A DNA stretch of 64,000 bases from Flavobacterium sp. WC2421 (GCF_040822115.1 NZ_CP162004.1:3016001-3080000), one strand, 5' to 3'. Shown: positions 25,648 through 34,424, counted from the stretch's first letter. The notes: generated from the letters alone by a model not told the origin. Numbers and translations are program-made.

Positions 25648-25700
25648 TAAAAAAACACCTTAATTTCTAAAGGAATGATCCAATATGAAATTAAGGTGTT
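25648..25700 (-). terminator. Terminator-like hairpin between fabV and fabI
   Basis: A 14-bp perfect stem (GAAATTAAGGTGTT and its complement, 25654-25667 with 25687-25700) and a 19-nt loop, followed on the minus strand by a run of seven T residues. It sits 29 nt after the fabV stop and 24 nt before the fabI start, so it must either be read through or separate the two transcripts. Confidence 0.85.
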
Positions 25701-25728
25701 ATTAAAAATTTATTACTGTAAATGAATA

Positions 25729-26919
25729 TTATCCAATACTTTCGACACCAACCATTTCATTTGTATCTGCTTTGTAATCTACTCCTTCAAATCCAAATCC
25801 GAATAGGTTATGAAAGTCACTTCTGTATCCTTCTAAATCTCCTAATTCTGCTAAATTTTCAGTTGTAGCTTCTTGCCATAATTTGGCTATTTTAGCTTGT
25901 ACATCAGCACGCATCTCTAAATCATCGATACGAATTCTTCCTTTTTCATCAGTAGTAACTGCTGCACCTGTATACAATCTATCTTGGTACAAACGTTGTA
26001 TTTGCTCAATGCATCCTTCATGAATTCCTTCTTCTTTCATTATTTTATACAATAATGAAATGTACAATGGAATAACTGGAATAGCTGAACTTGCTTGCGT
26101 AACCAAAGCCTTGTTTACTGATACATACGCTTTACCATTAATATCCGCAAGACTATCTGTAATTGTAAAAGCAGTAGCTTCTAGATGATCTTTAGCACGA
26201 CCAATTGTTCCTTTTCTATAAACCGCTTCAGTCAATGATGGTCCAATATAAGAATAAGCAACTGTTGTAGCTCCAGGAGCTAATAAATTCTCTGCTTTTA
26301 AAGCATCAATCCACATAGCCCAATCTTCACCACCCATTACTTTAACGGTATTCTCAATATCATCACCGCTACAAGGCTCGATAGATATTTCAGAAACTTT
26401 ACCGGAGTGAAAATCAACTGTTTTATTTGTAAAAGTACTTCCTATAGGTTTCAAAACAGAACGGTGCAAGATTCCTGTTTTAGGATCCAAACGAACTGGA
26501 GAAGCCAAACTATAAATTACTAAATCAATTTGTCCTAAGTCCGCTTTAATTAAGTCTAATGTTTGTTTTTTTACTTCATCTGAAAAAGCATCTCCATTGA
26601 TACTTTTTGCATATAATCCCGCTTTATGCGCTTCTTTTTCAAAAGCTGCAGAATTATACCAACCCGGAGAAGCTGTTTTACCTTCGCTAGGTGGTTTTTC
26701 AAAAAACACACCAATAGTTGAAGCATTCGATCCAAAAGCACTTGTTATTCTAGATGCCAAACCAAAACCAGTTGAAGCTCCAATAACCAAAACTTTTTTA
26801 GCACCATCAATAATGCCTTTTGATTTCACATATTCGATTTGATTTTTAACATTTTGCTCGCATCCTTCTGGGTGAGATGTCAAACAAATAAATCCTCTCA
26901 TTCTTGGTTCTATGATCAT
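25729..26919 (-). CDS. fabV: Trans-2-enoyl-CoA/ACP reductase FabV
   Basis: 396 residues, the normal FabV length. It begins MIIEPRMRGFICLTSHPEGC, a family signature, then has the Rossmann segment KVLVIGASTGFGLASR, and carries the FabV active site Tyr-x8-Lys (YRKGTIGRAK, preceded by VAYSYIGPSLTEAV). FabV is a triclosan-insensitive single-domain reductase of trans-2-enoyl-ACP or enoyl-CoA. A good promoter (TATATTTG with CTTG 19 nt upstream) lies at 26994-27024, inside the 3' end of recN. Having both FabV and FabI side by side is worth noting. Confidence 0.95.
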   Translation of the reverse strand: MIIEPRMRGFICLTSHPEGCEQNVKNQIEYVKSKGIIDGAKKVLVIGASTGFGLASRITSAFGSNASTIGVFFEKPPSEGKTASPGWYNSAAFEKEAHKAGLYAKSINGDAFSDEVKKQTLDLIKADLGQIDLVIYSLASPVRLDPKTGILHRSVLKPIGSTFTNKTVDFHSGKVSEISIEPCSGDDIENTVKVMGGEDWAMWIDALKAENLLAPGATTVAYSYIGPSLTEAVYRKGTIGRAKDHLEATAFTITDSLADINGKAYVSVNKALVTQASSAIPVIPLYISLLYKIMKEEGIHEGCIEQIQRLYQDRLYTGAAVTTDEKGRIRIDDLEMRADVQAKIAKLWQEATTENLAELGDLEGYRSDFHNLFGFGFEGVDYKADTNEMVGVESIG

Positions 26920-26993
26920 TTTTATACTTTTTATTCGTTGATTTATAATTTTAATTACTTCGGTTTTCTTTACGTAGGCTTTTCAAAGCAGAA

Positions 26994-27024
26994 CAAATAT
27001 AATCCAAAAATCTAGTTCAGCAAG
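26994..27024 (-). promoter_or_regulatory. fabV promoter, -33 CTTG / N19 / -7 TATATTTG
   Basis: On the minus strand, CTTG (27021-27024) and TATATTTG (26994-27001) are separated by 19 nt, the consensus arrangement. It overlaps the last codons of recN and predicts a leader of about 70 nt. Confidence 0.65.
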
Positions 27025-28664
27025 GCTTTTGCATGATTTAGAGCCGAATCAGAAACAACAGTTCCTGATAACATTTGGGCTATTTCAACAATACGTTCTT
27101 CATCTGATAAGAGTTTCAACTCTGATTGTGTGTCCTCCCCGATAGTTGATTTAAACACTTTAAAATGTGCATTCCCTTTGGCAGCTATTTGTGGTAGATG
27201 TGTGATAGCAAAGATTTGCATTCCGCTACTCATTTCTTTCATTATCTCTCCCATTTTAATAGCAATCTCACCGGAAACCCCTGTATCAATTTCATCAAAA
27301 ATTAAAGTAGGCAATTTTGAATATTGTGCTAATATCGCTTTAACAGCAAGCATTATTCTAGACATTTCACCACCAGAAGCCACTTTCTTTAATATTCCAA
27401 AGTCGGTTCCTTTATTAGCCGAAAACAAAAATTGAAGTTCCTCTTTTCCATTAGCTAGGTAAGAGTCTGATTCAACTAACTGAATATCAAAACGAACATT
27501 AGGCATCCCTAGAGTTTCTAAAATAGTAATCATTTTTTGAGACAAAACTGGAATAGCTTGATGTCTTTTATCATGAATACTTTTTGCAATTAAATCTAAG
27601 GCGATTATTTTCTCTTCAATTGCAATCGTAATACCTTTAATTTCTTCTTCTAAATTACCTAATTCTAAAACAGACTGCTCTAAATTAGCTTGAATTTCTA
27701 CTAATTCATCGACTGAGGTAACTTGATGCTTTTTTTGCAAATTGTAAATAAGTTGCAATTTTTGTCCAATCGCATCCATTTTTTCTGGATCATTGCTTAA
27801 TTTTTCTGAGCAACGATTTAACTCATTCGAAATATCATCAAACTCAATTGTCAAACTTACTATTCGTTCAGATAACGCGCTATAATCTGTTGAAAATGAA
27901 GCTATTTTTTGTAATGAACTTTTAATTTCTTTTAGATTATTCAAAACACCAATTTGTTCATCGTTTCCAATAGCTAAAGAGCGATCAATAGATTCTTTTA
28001 TTATTTCGACATTATTTAATTTTTCAAAATCAGACTCTAAAACCTCTTGTTCACCTGATACTAATTTAGCTTCAAGGAGTTCGTTCAGTAAAAAGGTATT
28101 GTATTCTTGCTCTTTTATTGACTCCCCTTGTTTTTTAATTAGGGAATTAAGTTTAGATTTATCTTGTTTATACGATTTTAAAAGAGACTGATATTTTAAA
28201 ATATTATCCTGATTGTTTGCAATTGCATCAATTATTTCAAATTGAACATTTTCATCAGAGAGTTCTCTTGTTTGTTGTTGTGAATGAATATCAATCAAAA
28301 ACAAACCCAAGTCTTGTAATTCTTGAAGATTTACAGGACTGTCATTAATAAATGCTCTTGATTTACCTGAAGGAAGAATTTCACGCCTAATTATAGTATC
28401 GTCTTCGTAATCTAAATCGTTTTCTTTAAAAAAAGGAGCTAAATTATATTTAGAGATTTCAAAATGAGCTTCGATAATACACTTTTCCTCTTTGTTTTTT
28501 AAAGAAGAGAGATCCGCTCTTTTCCCTAATACCAATCCTAATGCGCCTAATATTATCGATTTACCAGCACCTGTTTCTCCTGTAATTATTGAAAATCCTT
28601 TAGAAAAATCGATCGTTAATTTTTCTATTAGGGCATAGTTTTTTATCGATAGTGCAGTAATCAT
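27012..28664 (-). CDS. recN: DNA repair protein RecN
   Basis: 550 residues, typical for this SMC-like ATPase. The N-terminal half of the ATPase head has Walker A ITGETGAGKSIIL (about 28-40). A long antiparallel coiled coil fills residues 155-370. The C-terminal head holds the signature region VASGGEMSRIMLA and Walker B LPTLIFDEIDTGVSG. RecN gathers broken DNA ends for recombinational repair in the cytosol. It is the last gene of the bamD-rpoZ-coaBC-porD-recN operon, 53 nt after the previous gene. Confidence 0.96.
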   Translation of the reverse strand: MITALSIKNYALIEKLTIDFSKGFSIITGETGAGKSIILGALGLVLGKRADLSSLKNKEEKCIIEAHFEISKYNLAPFFKENDLDYEDDTIIRREILPSGKSRAFINDSPVNLQELQDLGLFLIDIHSQQQTRELSDENVQFEIIDAIANNQDNILKYQSLLKSYKQDKSKLNSLIKKQGESIKEQEYNTFLLNELLEAKLVSGEQEVLESDFEKLNNVEIIKESIDRSLAIGNDEQIGVLNNLKEIKSSLQKIASFSTDYSALSERIVSLTIEFDDISNELNRCSEKLSNDPEKMDAIGQKLQLIYNLQKKHQVTSVDELVEIQANLEQSVLELGNLEEEIKGITIAIEEKIIALDLIAKSIHDKRHQAIPVLSQKMITILETLGMPNVRFDIQLVESDSYLANGKEELQFLFSANKGTDFGILKKVASGGEMSRIMLAVKAILAQYSKLPTLIFDEIDTGVSGEIAIKMGEIMKEMSSGMQIFAITHLPQIAAKGNAHFKVFKSTIGEDTQSELKLLSDEERIVEIAQMLSGTVVSDSALNHAKALLN

Positions 28665-28717
28665 TTAGCTGTTTTTAGGGTAATTATGAGTGTAATATTC
28701 TTAAAATTGAGCAAATG

Positions 28718-29602
28718 TCAATATTTTAACATGGCCCATTTACTTGAATTTAAAGGAGAAACTTTATTTAAGTTTTCAATTAAATCCGAAACTGTTATAG
28801 AGGGACCTCCAGAAAAAATAGAAACAATTTCATCAGACTTAGCATCAAAAAAAATGCGAGTTAGGAATGCATTAGGTTTGGAAGCATTCAGTTTTCCAAT
28901 ATTTAATAATGATAATTTAATTTTTTCTTTAGCCGATTTCAAATCCTTTGACATTACATCTAATCCCGTATGATATTCAAAACTCGTTTTGCGTAATTGA
29001 GAATAAGCAGGAGATAACATATCGTTGATTAAAAAATACCTGTTTTGATTTCCATCAATTTGGCTCCATCCTTTATATCCACTTTGCTGAGCAATTCCAG
29101 CAATATTTTGTGCAGTTTCAAAATTAGAATTTCCCGATTCGGACTCAAAGGTATCATTATCCATTCCTAGTATAATATAACTATAGAATGAAATAACTGA
29201 AACTAAATTAGATTCAAAAACGGTTGGGTTAAAAATTAAACTCTCGTATTCTGTATATCTAAAACTAAAATCTTTATCATTATAATTCAAAACTGGTGAA
29301 GAATAAGAAGAACCATAAATAGGTCTGGAGGATTGAACTTGTATCGTTGCAACAAATTGATCTGAGCTGTTTGACTGTATTGTAATAAACATGGAGCAAT
29401 TAATTTTCTCCTGCTGTTTATAGTTTTGCCCGTTCCAATCGGTTTTATTTACAAATTCATTTAAAGAAGTTTCTAAAGTTTTAAAAACTTGTTGATTTGA
29501 ATTACTCAATTTTTGTGAATTTACCGATACTGTACAATTTAGCTGTTGCGCTTGCACAAGCCCAAATGACAATAACACAAAAAAGGTAATTATTTTATTC
29601 AT
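28718..29602 (-). CDS. porD: DUF4835 protein, probable T9SS component PorD
   Basis: 294 residues with a signal peptide (MNKIITFFVLLSFGLVQAQQ). The mature protein begins LNCTVSVNSQKLS and contains the conserved NCSMFITI, GSSYSSPVLNYND, SVISFYSYIILGMDNDTFE and GWSQIDGNQNRYFLINDMLSPAY segments of the DUF4835 family, which is commonly annotated as the type IX secretion protein PorD. It is expected in the periplasm. Its exact task in T9SS is not clear to me, so the symbol is tentative. It overlaps the end of coaBC by 8 nt, i.e. is translationally coupled to it. Confidence 0.8.
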   Translation of the reverse strand: MNKIITFFVLLSFGLVQAQQLNCTVSVNSQKLSNSNQQVFKTLETSLNEFVNKTDWNGQNYKQQEKINCSMFITIQSNSSDQFVATIQVQSSRPIYGSSYSSPVLNYNDKDFSFRYTEYESLIFNPTVFESNLVSVISFYSYIILGMDNDTFESESGNSNFETAQNIAGIAQQSGYKGWSQIDGNQNRYFLINDMLSPAYSQLRKTSFEYHTGLDVMSKDLKSAKEKIKLSLLNIGKLNASKPNAFLTRIFFDAKSDEIVSIFSGGPSITVSDLIENLNKVSPLNSSKWAMLKY

Positions 29603-30806
29603 GAAAATAGTTTACTACTTTGTTTAAAATATCGTCAGAAACTGCTTCTTTCGATTTCAAATCCATTGGTTCAATATTAAAATCTTTGTCGATAAAAGTA
29701 ACTTTATTAGTAGTTTTACCAAAACCAGCTCCTTCATCTTGCAAAGAATTTAGAACAATCAAATCTAAGTTTTTTTTCTGGATTTTCCCCTTTGCATTTT
29801 CAATTTCGTTTTCAGTCTCCAAAGCAAATCCAATTAAGAACTGTTTTTTCTTGATTGCTCCAAGTGAAGCTAAGATATCTTTTGTTTTTTCTAATTCAAT
29901 TGTAAAGTTGTCCGGTGCTTTTTTTATTTTTTGTGTAGCTACCGTTTTTGGTCTATAATCCGCAACGGCGGCTGCAGCAATAGCTACATCTACATCATTA
30001 AAATACAGATGACAAGCATCATACATTTCTTGCGCAGAAACCACATTAAGCACTTTAATTAACGAATGGTTAGCTTTAAATTTTGTTGGCCCCGAAACTA
30101 AAATAACAGATGCTCCTAAATTTGCTGCGCTATTTGCAATATCAAATCCCATTTTTCCCGAAGAATGATTTCCTATAAAACGCACAGGGTCTATTGCTTC
30201 GTACGTAGGACCAGCTGTTATTAGTATTTTTTTTCCTTTTAAAGGCAATTTACTTTCTAAATCAGCTTCAAGAAAAGCGATGATGTTTTCTGGTTCAGCC
30301 ATTCTACCTTCACCAGAAAGTCCACTTGCTAATTCTCCGCTTTCTGCAGGAATGATCGTATTCCCAAATTCATTTAAAGCCTTAAAACTAGCTAATGTTG
30401 AAGGATGTTTGTACATATCTAAATCCATTGCTGGAGCAAAGTAAACTGGGCATTTAGCCGAAAGATAAGTAGCGATAAGAAGATTGTCACAACTGCCATT
30501 TGCCATCTTAGAAAGCGTATTTGCAGTTGCTGGAGCTATGACCATTAAATCAGCCCATAATCCCAATTCGACATGATTATTCCATTTCTCGTTTTCTTCC
30601 TCTTGATTAAAAAAAGTAGAATGCACGGGATTTTTGGATAATGTAGATAAAGTAAGAGGAGTTACAAAATCCTTAGAAGCAGGTGTCATTATCACTTGGA
30701 CATGTGCACCTGCTTTTATGAAAAGTCGTACTAAAGACGCTGTTTTATAGGCGGCAATTCCACCAGATATCCCTAGTAAAACTTTCTTACCGCTTAAAAC
30801 TGACAT
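29595..30806 (-). CDS. coaBC: Bifunctional phosphopantothenoylcysteine decarboxylase/synthase
   Basis: 403 residues, the usual CoaBC fusion. The CoaC half (1-185) is an FMN flavoprotein with GKKVLLGISGGIAAYKTASL, the catalytic His in NHVELGLWAD and the catalytic Cys in NGSCDNLL. Its decarboxylase signature PAMDLDMY deviates slightly from the common PXMNXXMW. The CoaB half starts at KILITAGPTYEAIDPVRFIGNHSSGKMG and carries KIKKAPDN-type contacts. Together they make 4'-phosphopantetheine for CoA. It lies 6 nt after rpoZ and overlaps the next gene by 8 nt. Confidence 0.96.
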   Translation of the reverse strand: MSVLSGKKVLLGISGGIAAYKTASLVRLFIKAGAHVQVIMTPASKDFVTPLTLSTLSKNPVHSTFFNQEEENEKWNNHVELGLWADLMVIAPATANTLSKMANGSCDNLLIATYLSAKCPVYFAPAMDLDMYKHPSTLASFKALNEFGNTIIPAESGELASGLSGEGRMAEPENIIAFLEADLESKLPLKGKKILITAGPTYEAIDPVRFIGNHSSGKMGFDIANSAANLGASVILVSGPTKFKANHSLIKVLNVVSAQEMYDACHLYFNDVDVAIAAAAVADYRPKTVATQKIKKAPDNFTIELEKTKDILASLGAIKKKQFLIGFALETENEIENAKGKIQKKNLDLIVLNSLQDEGAGFGKTTNKVTFIDKDFNIEPMDLKSKEAVSDDILNKVVNYFHE

Positions 30807-30812
30807 ATAGTA

Positions 30813-31130
30813 TTATTTAGTTGAATCTCTATGGTAAATTTTACCATCTAACCATTCTTGAACTGCTAAAGCATGTGGTTTAGGCAATTTTTCATAGAAT
30901 TTTGAAACTTCAATTTGTTCTTTGTTTTCAAAAACTTCTTCAAGACTGTCATTATATGTAGCAAATTCTTCCAATTTCTCTGTCAATTCTTTCTTGATCT
31001 CAGAGTTAATTTGGTTCGCTCTTTTAGCCATAATGGTTATTGCTTCATACACATTACCAGTAGGTTCTTCAATAACAGTTTTATTATATGTTATTGTATT
31101 TACTGGAGCATTCGTCTTTTTTAAATCCAT
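30813..31130 (-). CDS. rpoZ: RNA polymerase omega subunit (Rpb6/omega family)
   Basis: 105 residues matching the Bacteroidota omega subunit, which is longer than the E. coli protein. The conserved part is GNVYEAITIMAKRANQINSEIKKELTEKLEEF (about 25-56), followed by an acidic middle and a C-terminal KLPKPHALAVQEWLDGKIYHR. Omega helps assemble the beta' subunit. It lies 8 nt after bamD and 6 nt before coaBC in a compact operon, the arrangement expected in this phylum. Confidence 0.9.
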   Translation of the reverse strand: MDLKKTNAPVNTITYNKTVIEEPTGNVYEAITIMAKRANQINSEIKKELTEKLEEFATYNDSLEEVFENKEQIEVSKFYEKLPKPHALAVQEWLDGKIYHRDSTK

Positions 31131-31138
31131 GACTTTAT

Positions 31139-31933
31139 TTATTTAGTAAATTTTTGTAAATCTTGTTCAACACGAGCTAACATTACGTTCGCTTTTTCTT
31201 TATATTGGGTATCTGCCTTAAATTTTATTAAGTTAGAATACGCCGTTTTTGCAACATTTAATCGATCCTCCATTTTAGAATCAATACTATTAATCCCTAA
31301 TTGATAAGCAGAATCAAATTTATAATACAAAGCATCTTCTTTGTATTTTGTACCAGGATAATCAGCAATAAAATTATCTAAAGCTACTAACGCTGATTTA
31401 TAATCAGAAATTGTATTGTATCCTTTAGCATTTTCAAAAACTTTTTTCTCAATTTTTTCTGCTAATACCTTTACCGTTTCATTAGCTTCCGCCAAGTATT
31501 CTGAGTTAGGATAACTATCTATAAAAGCTTGTAACTTATCAATTGCTTTAGTAGTATCTGTTTGATCTAAACTATAGACTGGAGATAATTTTGAATAACT
31601 TTTTGCTCCTAAAAATGCAGCTTCTTGTAATTTTTCACTTTTTGGATAACCCGATACAAAACTTTCGAACTGATATCCAGCTAAGTAAAATTGACCTGTT
31701 TTATAATAAGACTGTGCAAACATATAAAACAATTTTTCTGCTTGAGGTTTTCCTCTATATGCTGGTGCAATTTGCTCAAAAAGTCGAATTGCTTTAGTAT
31801 ATTTTCCAGCATCATATAACTTAGTTCCCATTTCAAACTTTACGGCTACATCATCCTTTTTTAAAGCCTTTTGATATTCATTACAAGAAGTAAAAAAAGC
31901 AATCAGAAGTATTAGAGATACAATTTTTTTCAT
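31139..31933 (-). CDS. bamD: Outer membrane assembly lipoprotein BamD
   Basis: 264 residues. A lipoprotein signal MKKIVSLILLIAFFTSC gives lipidation at Cys17. The mature protein is a series of TPR-like helices (GTKLYDAGKYTKAIRLFEQ, LFYMFAQSYYKTGQFYLAGY, FIDSYPNSEYLAEAN, FIADYPGTKYKEDALYY). BamD is the essential lipoprotein partner of BamA in inserting outer membrane barrels. It is the first gene of a five-gene operon and has a very good promoter (TTTG-N19-TAAATTTG) at 32002-32032. Confidence 0.94.
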   Translation of the reverse strand: MKKIVSLILLIAFFTSCNEYQKALKKDDVAVKFEMGTKLYDAGKYTKAIRLFEQIAPAYRGKPQAEKLFYMFAQSYYKTGQFYLAGYQFESFVSGYPKSEKLQEAAFLGAKSYSKLSPVYSLDQTDTTKAIDKLQAFIDSYPNSEYLAEANETVKVLAEKIEKKVFENAKGYNTISDYKSALVALDNFIADYPGTKYKEDALYYKFDSAYQLGINSIDSKMEDRLNVAKTAYSNLIKFKADTQYKEKANVMLARVEQDLQKFTK

Positions 31934-32001
31934 TTTTTTATTTTTTTAAAATCTCATGAACTGTTAACAATCCACAAAAAATCATACCGAAGTTTCGGTT
32001 G

Positions 32002-32032
32002 CAAATTTAGTTATTAATTTAGCTACTACAAA
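32002..32032 (-). promoter_or_regulatory. bamD operon promoter, -33 TTTG / N19 / -7 TAAATTTG
   Basis: On the minus strand TTTG (32029-32032) and TAAATTTG (32002-32009) are exactly 19 nt apart, a full match to the Bacteroidota consensus. The predicted leader is about 63 nt and no other gene intervenes. Confidence 0.8.
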
Positions 32033-32070
32033 ATATTTCTTTGCTTAAAAAAAAGCAGTGTTTAAAAGGC

Positions 32071-32952
32071 TTATTTATCGATATTTTTAACAAATTCCGA
32101 TATTCTATTACTTAAAGATTCATCTACTTTTACTAAAGGTAATCGTACAAAATTCTCTGTAATCCCTAGTGATTGAAACACTTGTTTGATTCCCGCAGGG
32201 TTTCCTTGTTCAAAAATCATATCGATACAGTCCATTAAAAGATAATGCAGTTTATAAGCATCATCTACCTTACGGTTCAAACCCAATCGTATCATTTCAG
32301 AAAATTGTTTAGGAAATCCTTGCCCAATTACCGATATAACACCTGAACCTCCTGCTAAAACCATTGGTAAGGCAATCATATCATCACCGGATATTACAAG
32401 GAAATCTTTTGGTTTATTTTTCAATAATTGAAGTGCTTGAGCCATATCACCCGCAGCTTCTTTAATAGCTACAATGTTTTTAAAGTCATTAGCTAAACGA
32501 AAAACGGTTGACGGCAACATATTACTTGCTGTTCTTCCAGGCACATTATAAATAATTACTGGTACAGGAGAAGCTTCAGACACTGCCTTAAAATGCTGAT
32601 AAATACCTTCCTGTGTTGGCTTATTATAAAATGGTGAAACTGATAATATTGCTACAAAAGGAGAAAAATCTCTTGTCTTCAATTCTTCTACAATCTTTCT
32701 AGTATCATTCCCTCCTACTCCTAGTACTAAAGGTAATCTTCCATTATTAGCTTCAATAACCGTTTTTATAACTAGTTCCTTCTCTTCTTGAGATAGTGTA
32801 GCATTTTCTGCAGTTGTACCTAAGATAACAAGGTATTCAATTCCTCCATCTACAGAAAAATTTACTATGCTTTTTAAAGCTTCTGTATCAACTGAAAAAT
32901 CTTCTTTAAATGGAGTTACTAGAGCAACACCAGTTCCTATTAATGATTGCAT
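32071..32952 (-). CDS. dapA: 4-hydroxy-tetrahydrodipicolinate synthase
   Basis: 293 residues. It condenses pyruvate with aspartate semialdehyde to start the lysine/diaminopimelate pathway. The TIM barrel shows [10 protein letters not shown], the pyruvate-binding loop GTTAENATL (with Ala where GTTGE is usual), [16 protein letters not shown], Tyr135 (IIYNVPGRT) and the Schiff-base Lys164 (VAIKEAAGD). The gene follows the DUF6913 gene after 6 nt, so these two form an operon. It ends 39 nt before the bamD promoter region. Confidence 0.96.
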   Translation of the reverse strand: MQSLIGTGVALVTPFKEDFSVDTEALKSIVNFSVDGGIEYLVILGTTAENATLSQEEKELVIKTVIEANNGRLPLVLGVGGNDTRKIVEELKTRDFSPFVAILSVSPFYNKPTQEGIYQHFKAVSEASPVPVIIYNVPGRTASNMLPSTVFRLANDFKNIVAIKEAAGDMAQALQLLKNKPKDFLVISGDDMIALPMVLAGGSGVISVIGQGFPKQFSEMIRLGLNRKVDDAYKLHYLLMDCIDMIFEQGNPAGIKQVFQSLGITENFVRLPLVKVDESLSNRISEFVKNIDK

Positions 32953-32958
32953 GTTAGA

Positions 32959-33477
32959 TTATATTTTGTTTAAAATTTTTAAATACCTAAATAATTCGTG
33001 AGTAAAGACCTTATAGTTTTCTGCATTTGTATTGATCATTAAATCATTTAATCTTTTATCAATAGAAGAAAAACCAACTTTAAAATGCGCTTTTGATTCG
33101 TTTGTAACAACTAACAAAATTGCTTTTTCTATATCATAATAGCTTATTAGTAAATCAAACTCTTTATTTACAAAATCATTTACAGCTGAATTGCTTATCG
33201 TTGCATTCCAGTTTAAATTTTTTGAACTAAAAGTAGCTTGCGAAATACTTTTATTTTTTTTTAAGCGATTTCTATAAACTAATACTTCTATATTCTCTTC
33301 CAAGATTCCGTTTAACCGTAACTCATTAACTAAAAGATTTATTTCAGAAAAATAACTCTCGTCAATAAGTAAACCTACTGTTTTAATAGTTCCTGAATCC
33401 AGATTGCTCTTTACATTAAGTAAACTATTTTTTACTGTTTTTTTTACAGAAAACTCTTTTATATAATTTAAAAACAT
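32959..33477 (-). CDS. DUF6913 family hypothetical protein
   Basis: 172 residues, soluble. The sequence resembles a flavobacterial family, DUF6913, found near dapA; I assign it from its general pattern (N-terminal amphipathic helix, TIKTVGLLIDESYF, NLVVYRNRLK-type strand, DLLISYYDIEKAILLVVT, and a C-terminal HELFRYLKIL). No catalytic motif is visible and the function is unknown. It is the first gene of the pair with dapA, whose start is 6 nt downstream. A -7 box TAATTTTG lies 19 nt upstream. Confidence 0.7.
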   Translation of the reverse strand: MFLNYIKEFSVKKTVKNSLLNVKSNLDSGTIKTVGLLIDESYFSEINLLVNELRLNGILEENIEVLVYRNRLKKNKSISQATFSSKNLNWNATISNSAVNDFVNKEFDLLISYYDIEKAILLVVTNESKAHFKVGFSSIDKRLNDLMINTNAENYKVFTHELFRYLKILNKI

Positions 33478-33495
33478 ACTATTTTTACTCGCTTA

Positions 33496-33503
33496 CAAAA
33501 TTA
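33496..33503 (-). promoter_or_regulatory. -7 box TAATTTTG for DUF6913-dapA
   Basis: Consensus octamer on the minus strand inside the 47-nt gap between the divergent DUF6913 and nucleotidase genes. Predicted leader about 14 nt. No -33 TTG is at the right distance. Confidence 0.4.
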
Positions 33504-33524
33504 ATTAATTAAGTCATATTATAA

Positions 33525-34304
33525 ATGGTAAATCTAAAAAAGTATAACGAAGTTTTAAAACTTTTTGTTATATTCTTAACATTTTTTTTCGTTTTTTCTT
33601 GCGGTAGTTCGAAACTGCAAGTTGCAAGAATAGAAGGAAAACAAATACCAATCACCGATAAAGAAAATCAAGTTACTGAAATAGAAAACTTTATCAAACC
33701 CTACAGAGAACACATTAATAAAGATTTGGATAGTGTTTTAGCATACTGCCCCATAACATTAGATAAAAAAGCCATAAATGGGCAAACCACTATTGGGAAT
33801 CTAATGGCAGATGTTACTTTAAAAAGAGGAAACACTGTTTTTAAAATGCGTGAAAATAAAACAATTGACATCTGCTTGCTTAACCATGGCGGTATTCGCG
33901 CTATACTTCCAAAGGGTAATGTTACTACAAGAACCGCATTTGAAATAATGCCTTTTGAAAATACGATGGTTGTGATTGCCCTAAAAGGAGAACAAGTTTT
34001 TGAAATTGTTGATTATTTCATACTTGAAAAACAACCACATCCACTTGCTGGATTGACATTTACTATTGACAAAAACAATCATCCCAAAAATGTATTAGTA
34101 CAAGGCAAACCTATTGAAAACGACAAAGTTTATTATGTGGGCACCAATGATTACTTATCTAATGGTGGTGACAATATGAATTTCTTCAAAAAAGGAATAG
34201 CTACCTATGATCTAGATTACAAATTAAGAAACATATTAATTGATTATTTCAAAGAAACCGATACGATTAAATCAACTCAAGACAATCGAATTATTGTTGA
34301 ATAA
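33525..34304 (+). CDS. 5'-nucleotidase C-terminal domain as a separate lipoprotein
   Basis: 259 residues. The N-terminal segment has a hydrophobic stretch ending FFFVFSCGSS, a lipobox that would anchor it at Cys in the outer or inner membrane. The rest is the 5_nucleotid_C domain: INGQTTIGNLMADV, LLNHGGIRAILPKGNV, AFEIMPFENTMVVI, and the substrate-stacking region TNDYLSNGGDNMNFF. The metallophosphatase half normally in front of this domain is encoded by the next gene. The two products probably form one enzyme that dephosphorylates nucleotides in the periplasm. The first ATG at 33525 is used because the lipobox needs it. Confidence 0.88.
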   Translation: MVNLKKYNEVLKLFVIFLTFFFVFSCGSSKLQVARIEGKQIPITDKENQVTEIENFIKPYREHINKDLDSVLAYCPITLDKKAINGQTTIGNLMADVTLKRGNTVFKMRENKTIDICLLNHGGIRAILPKGNVTTRTAFEIMPFENTMVVIALKGEQVFEIVDYFILEKQPHPLAGLTFTIDKNNHPKNVLVQGKPIENDKVYYVGTNDYLSNGGDNMNFFKKGIATYDLDYKLRNILIDYFKETDTIKSTQDNRIIVE

Positions 34305-34332
34305 TTATAACCTATTTATTAGCACTGTATTT

Positions 34333-34412
34333 TAGCCCCGATTGAAGTAAAAATCCTTTTTATTTTTTCTTTAAAAATAAAAAGATTGCAACGGAAAGCG
34401 GGAAACAGCTCC
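34333..34412 (-). repeat. Dispersed intergenic repeat, copy E
   Basis: On the minus strand it reads GGAGCTGTTTCCCGCTTTCC ... to ... CTTCAATCGGGGCTA. The centre is an AT-rich inverted repeat (AATCTTTTTATTTTT and AAAAATAAAAAGGATT type arms around CTTTAA). The ends are the same as those of copies A, B and C. It fills the gap between the two nucleotidase genes and overlaps the first codons of a longer reading frame for the second, which argues for the ATG at 34425. Confidence 0.75.
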
Positions 34413-34424
34413 AAAAACAAACAA

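Noticed and set aside
24823..26919. FabI and FabV as a recent duplication
   Set aside because: They differ in length, active-site spacing (Y-x6-K versus Y-x8-K) and overall sequence; they are separate families.
34386..34424. TTG start giving 13 extra residues to the metallophosphatase
   Set aside because: These codons are inside dispersed repeat copy E, and the twin-arginine signal begins at the ATG at 34425.
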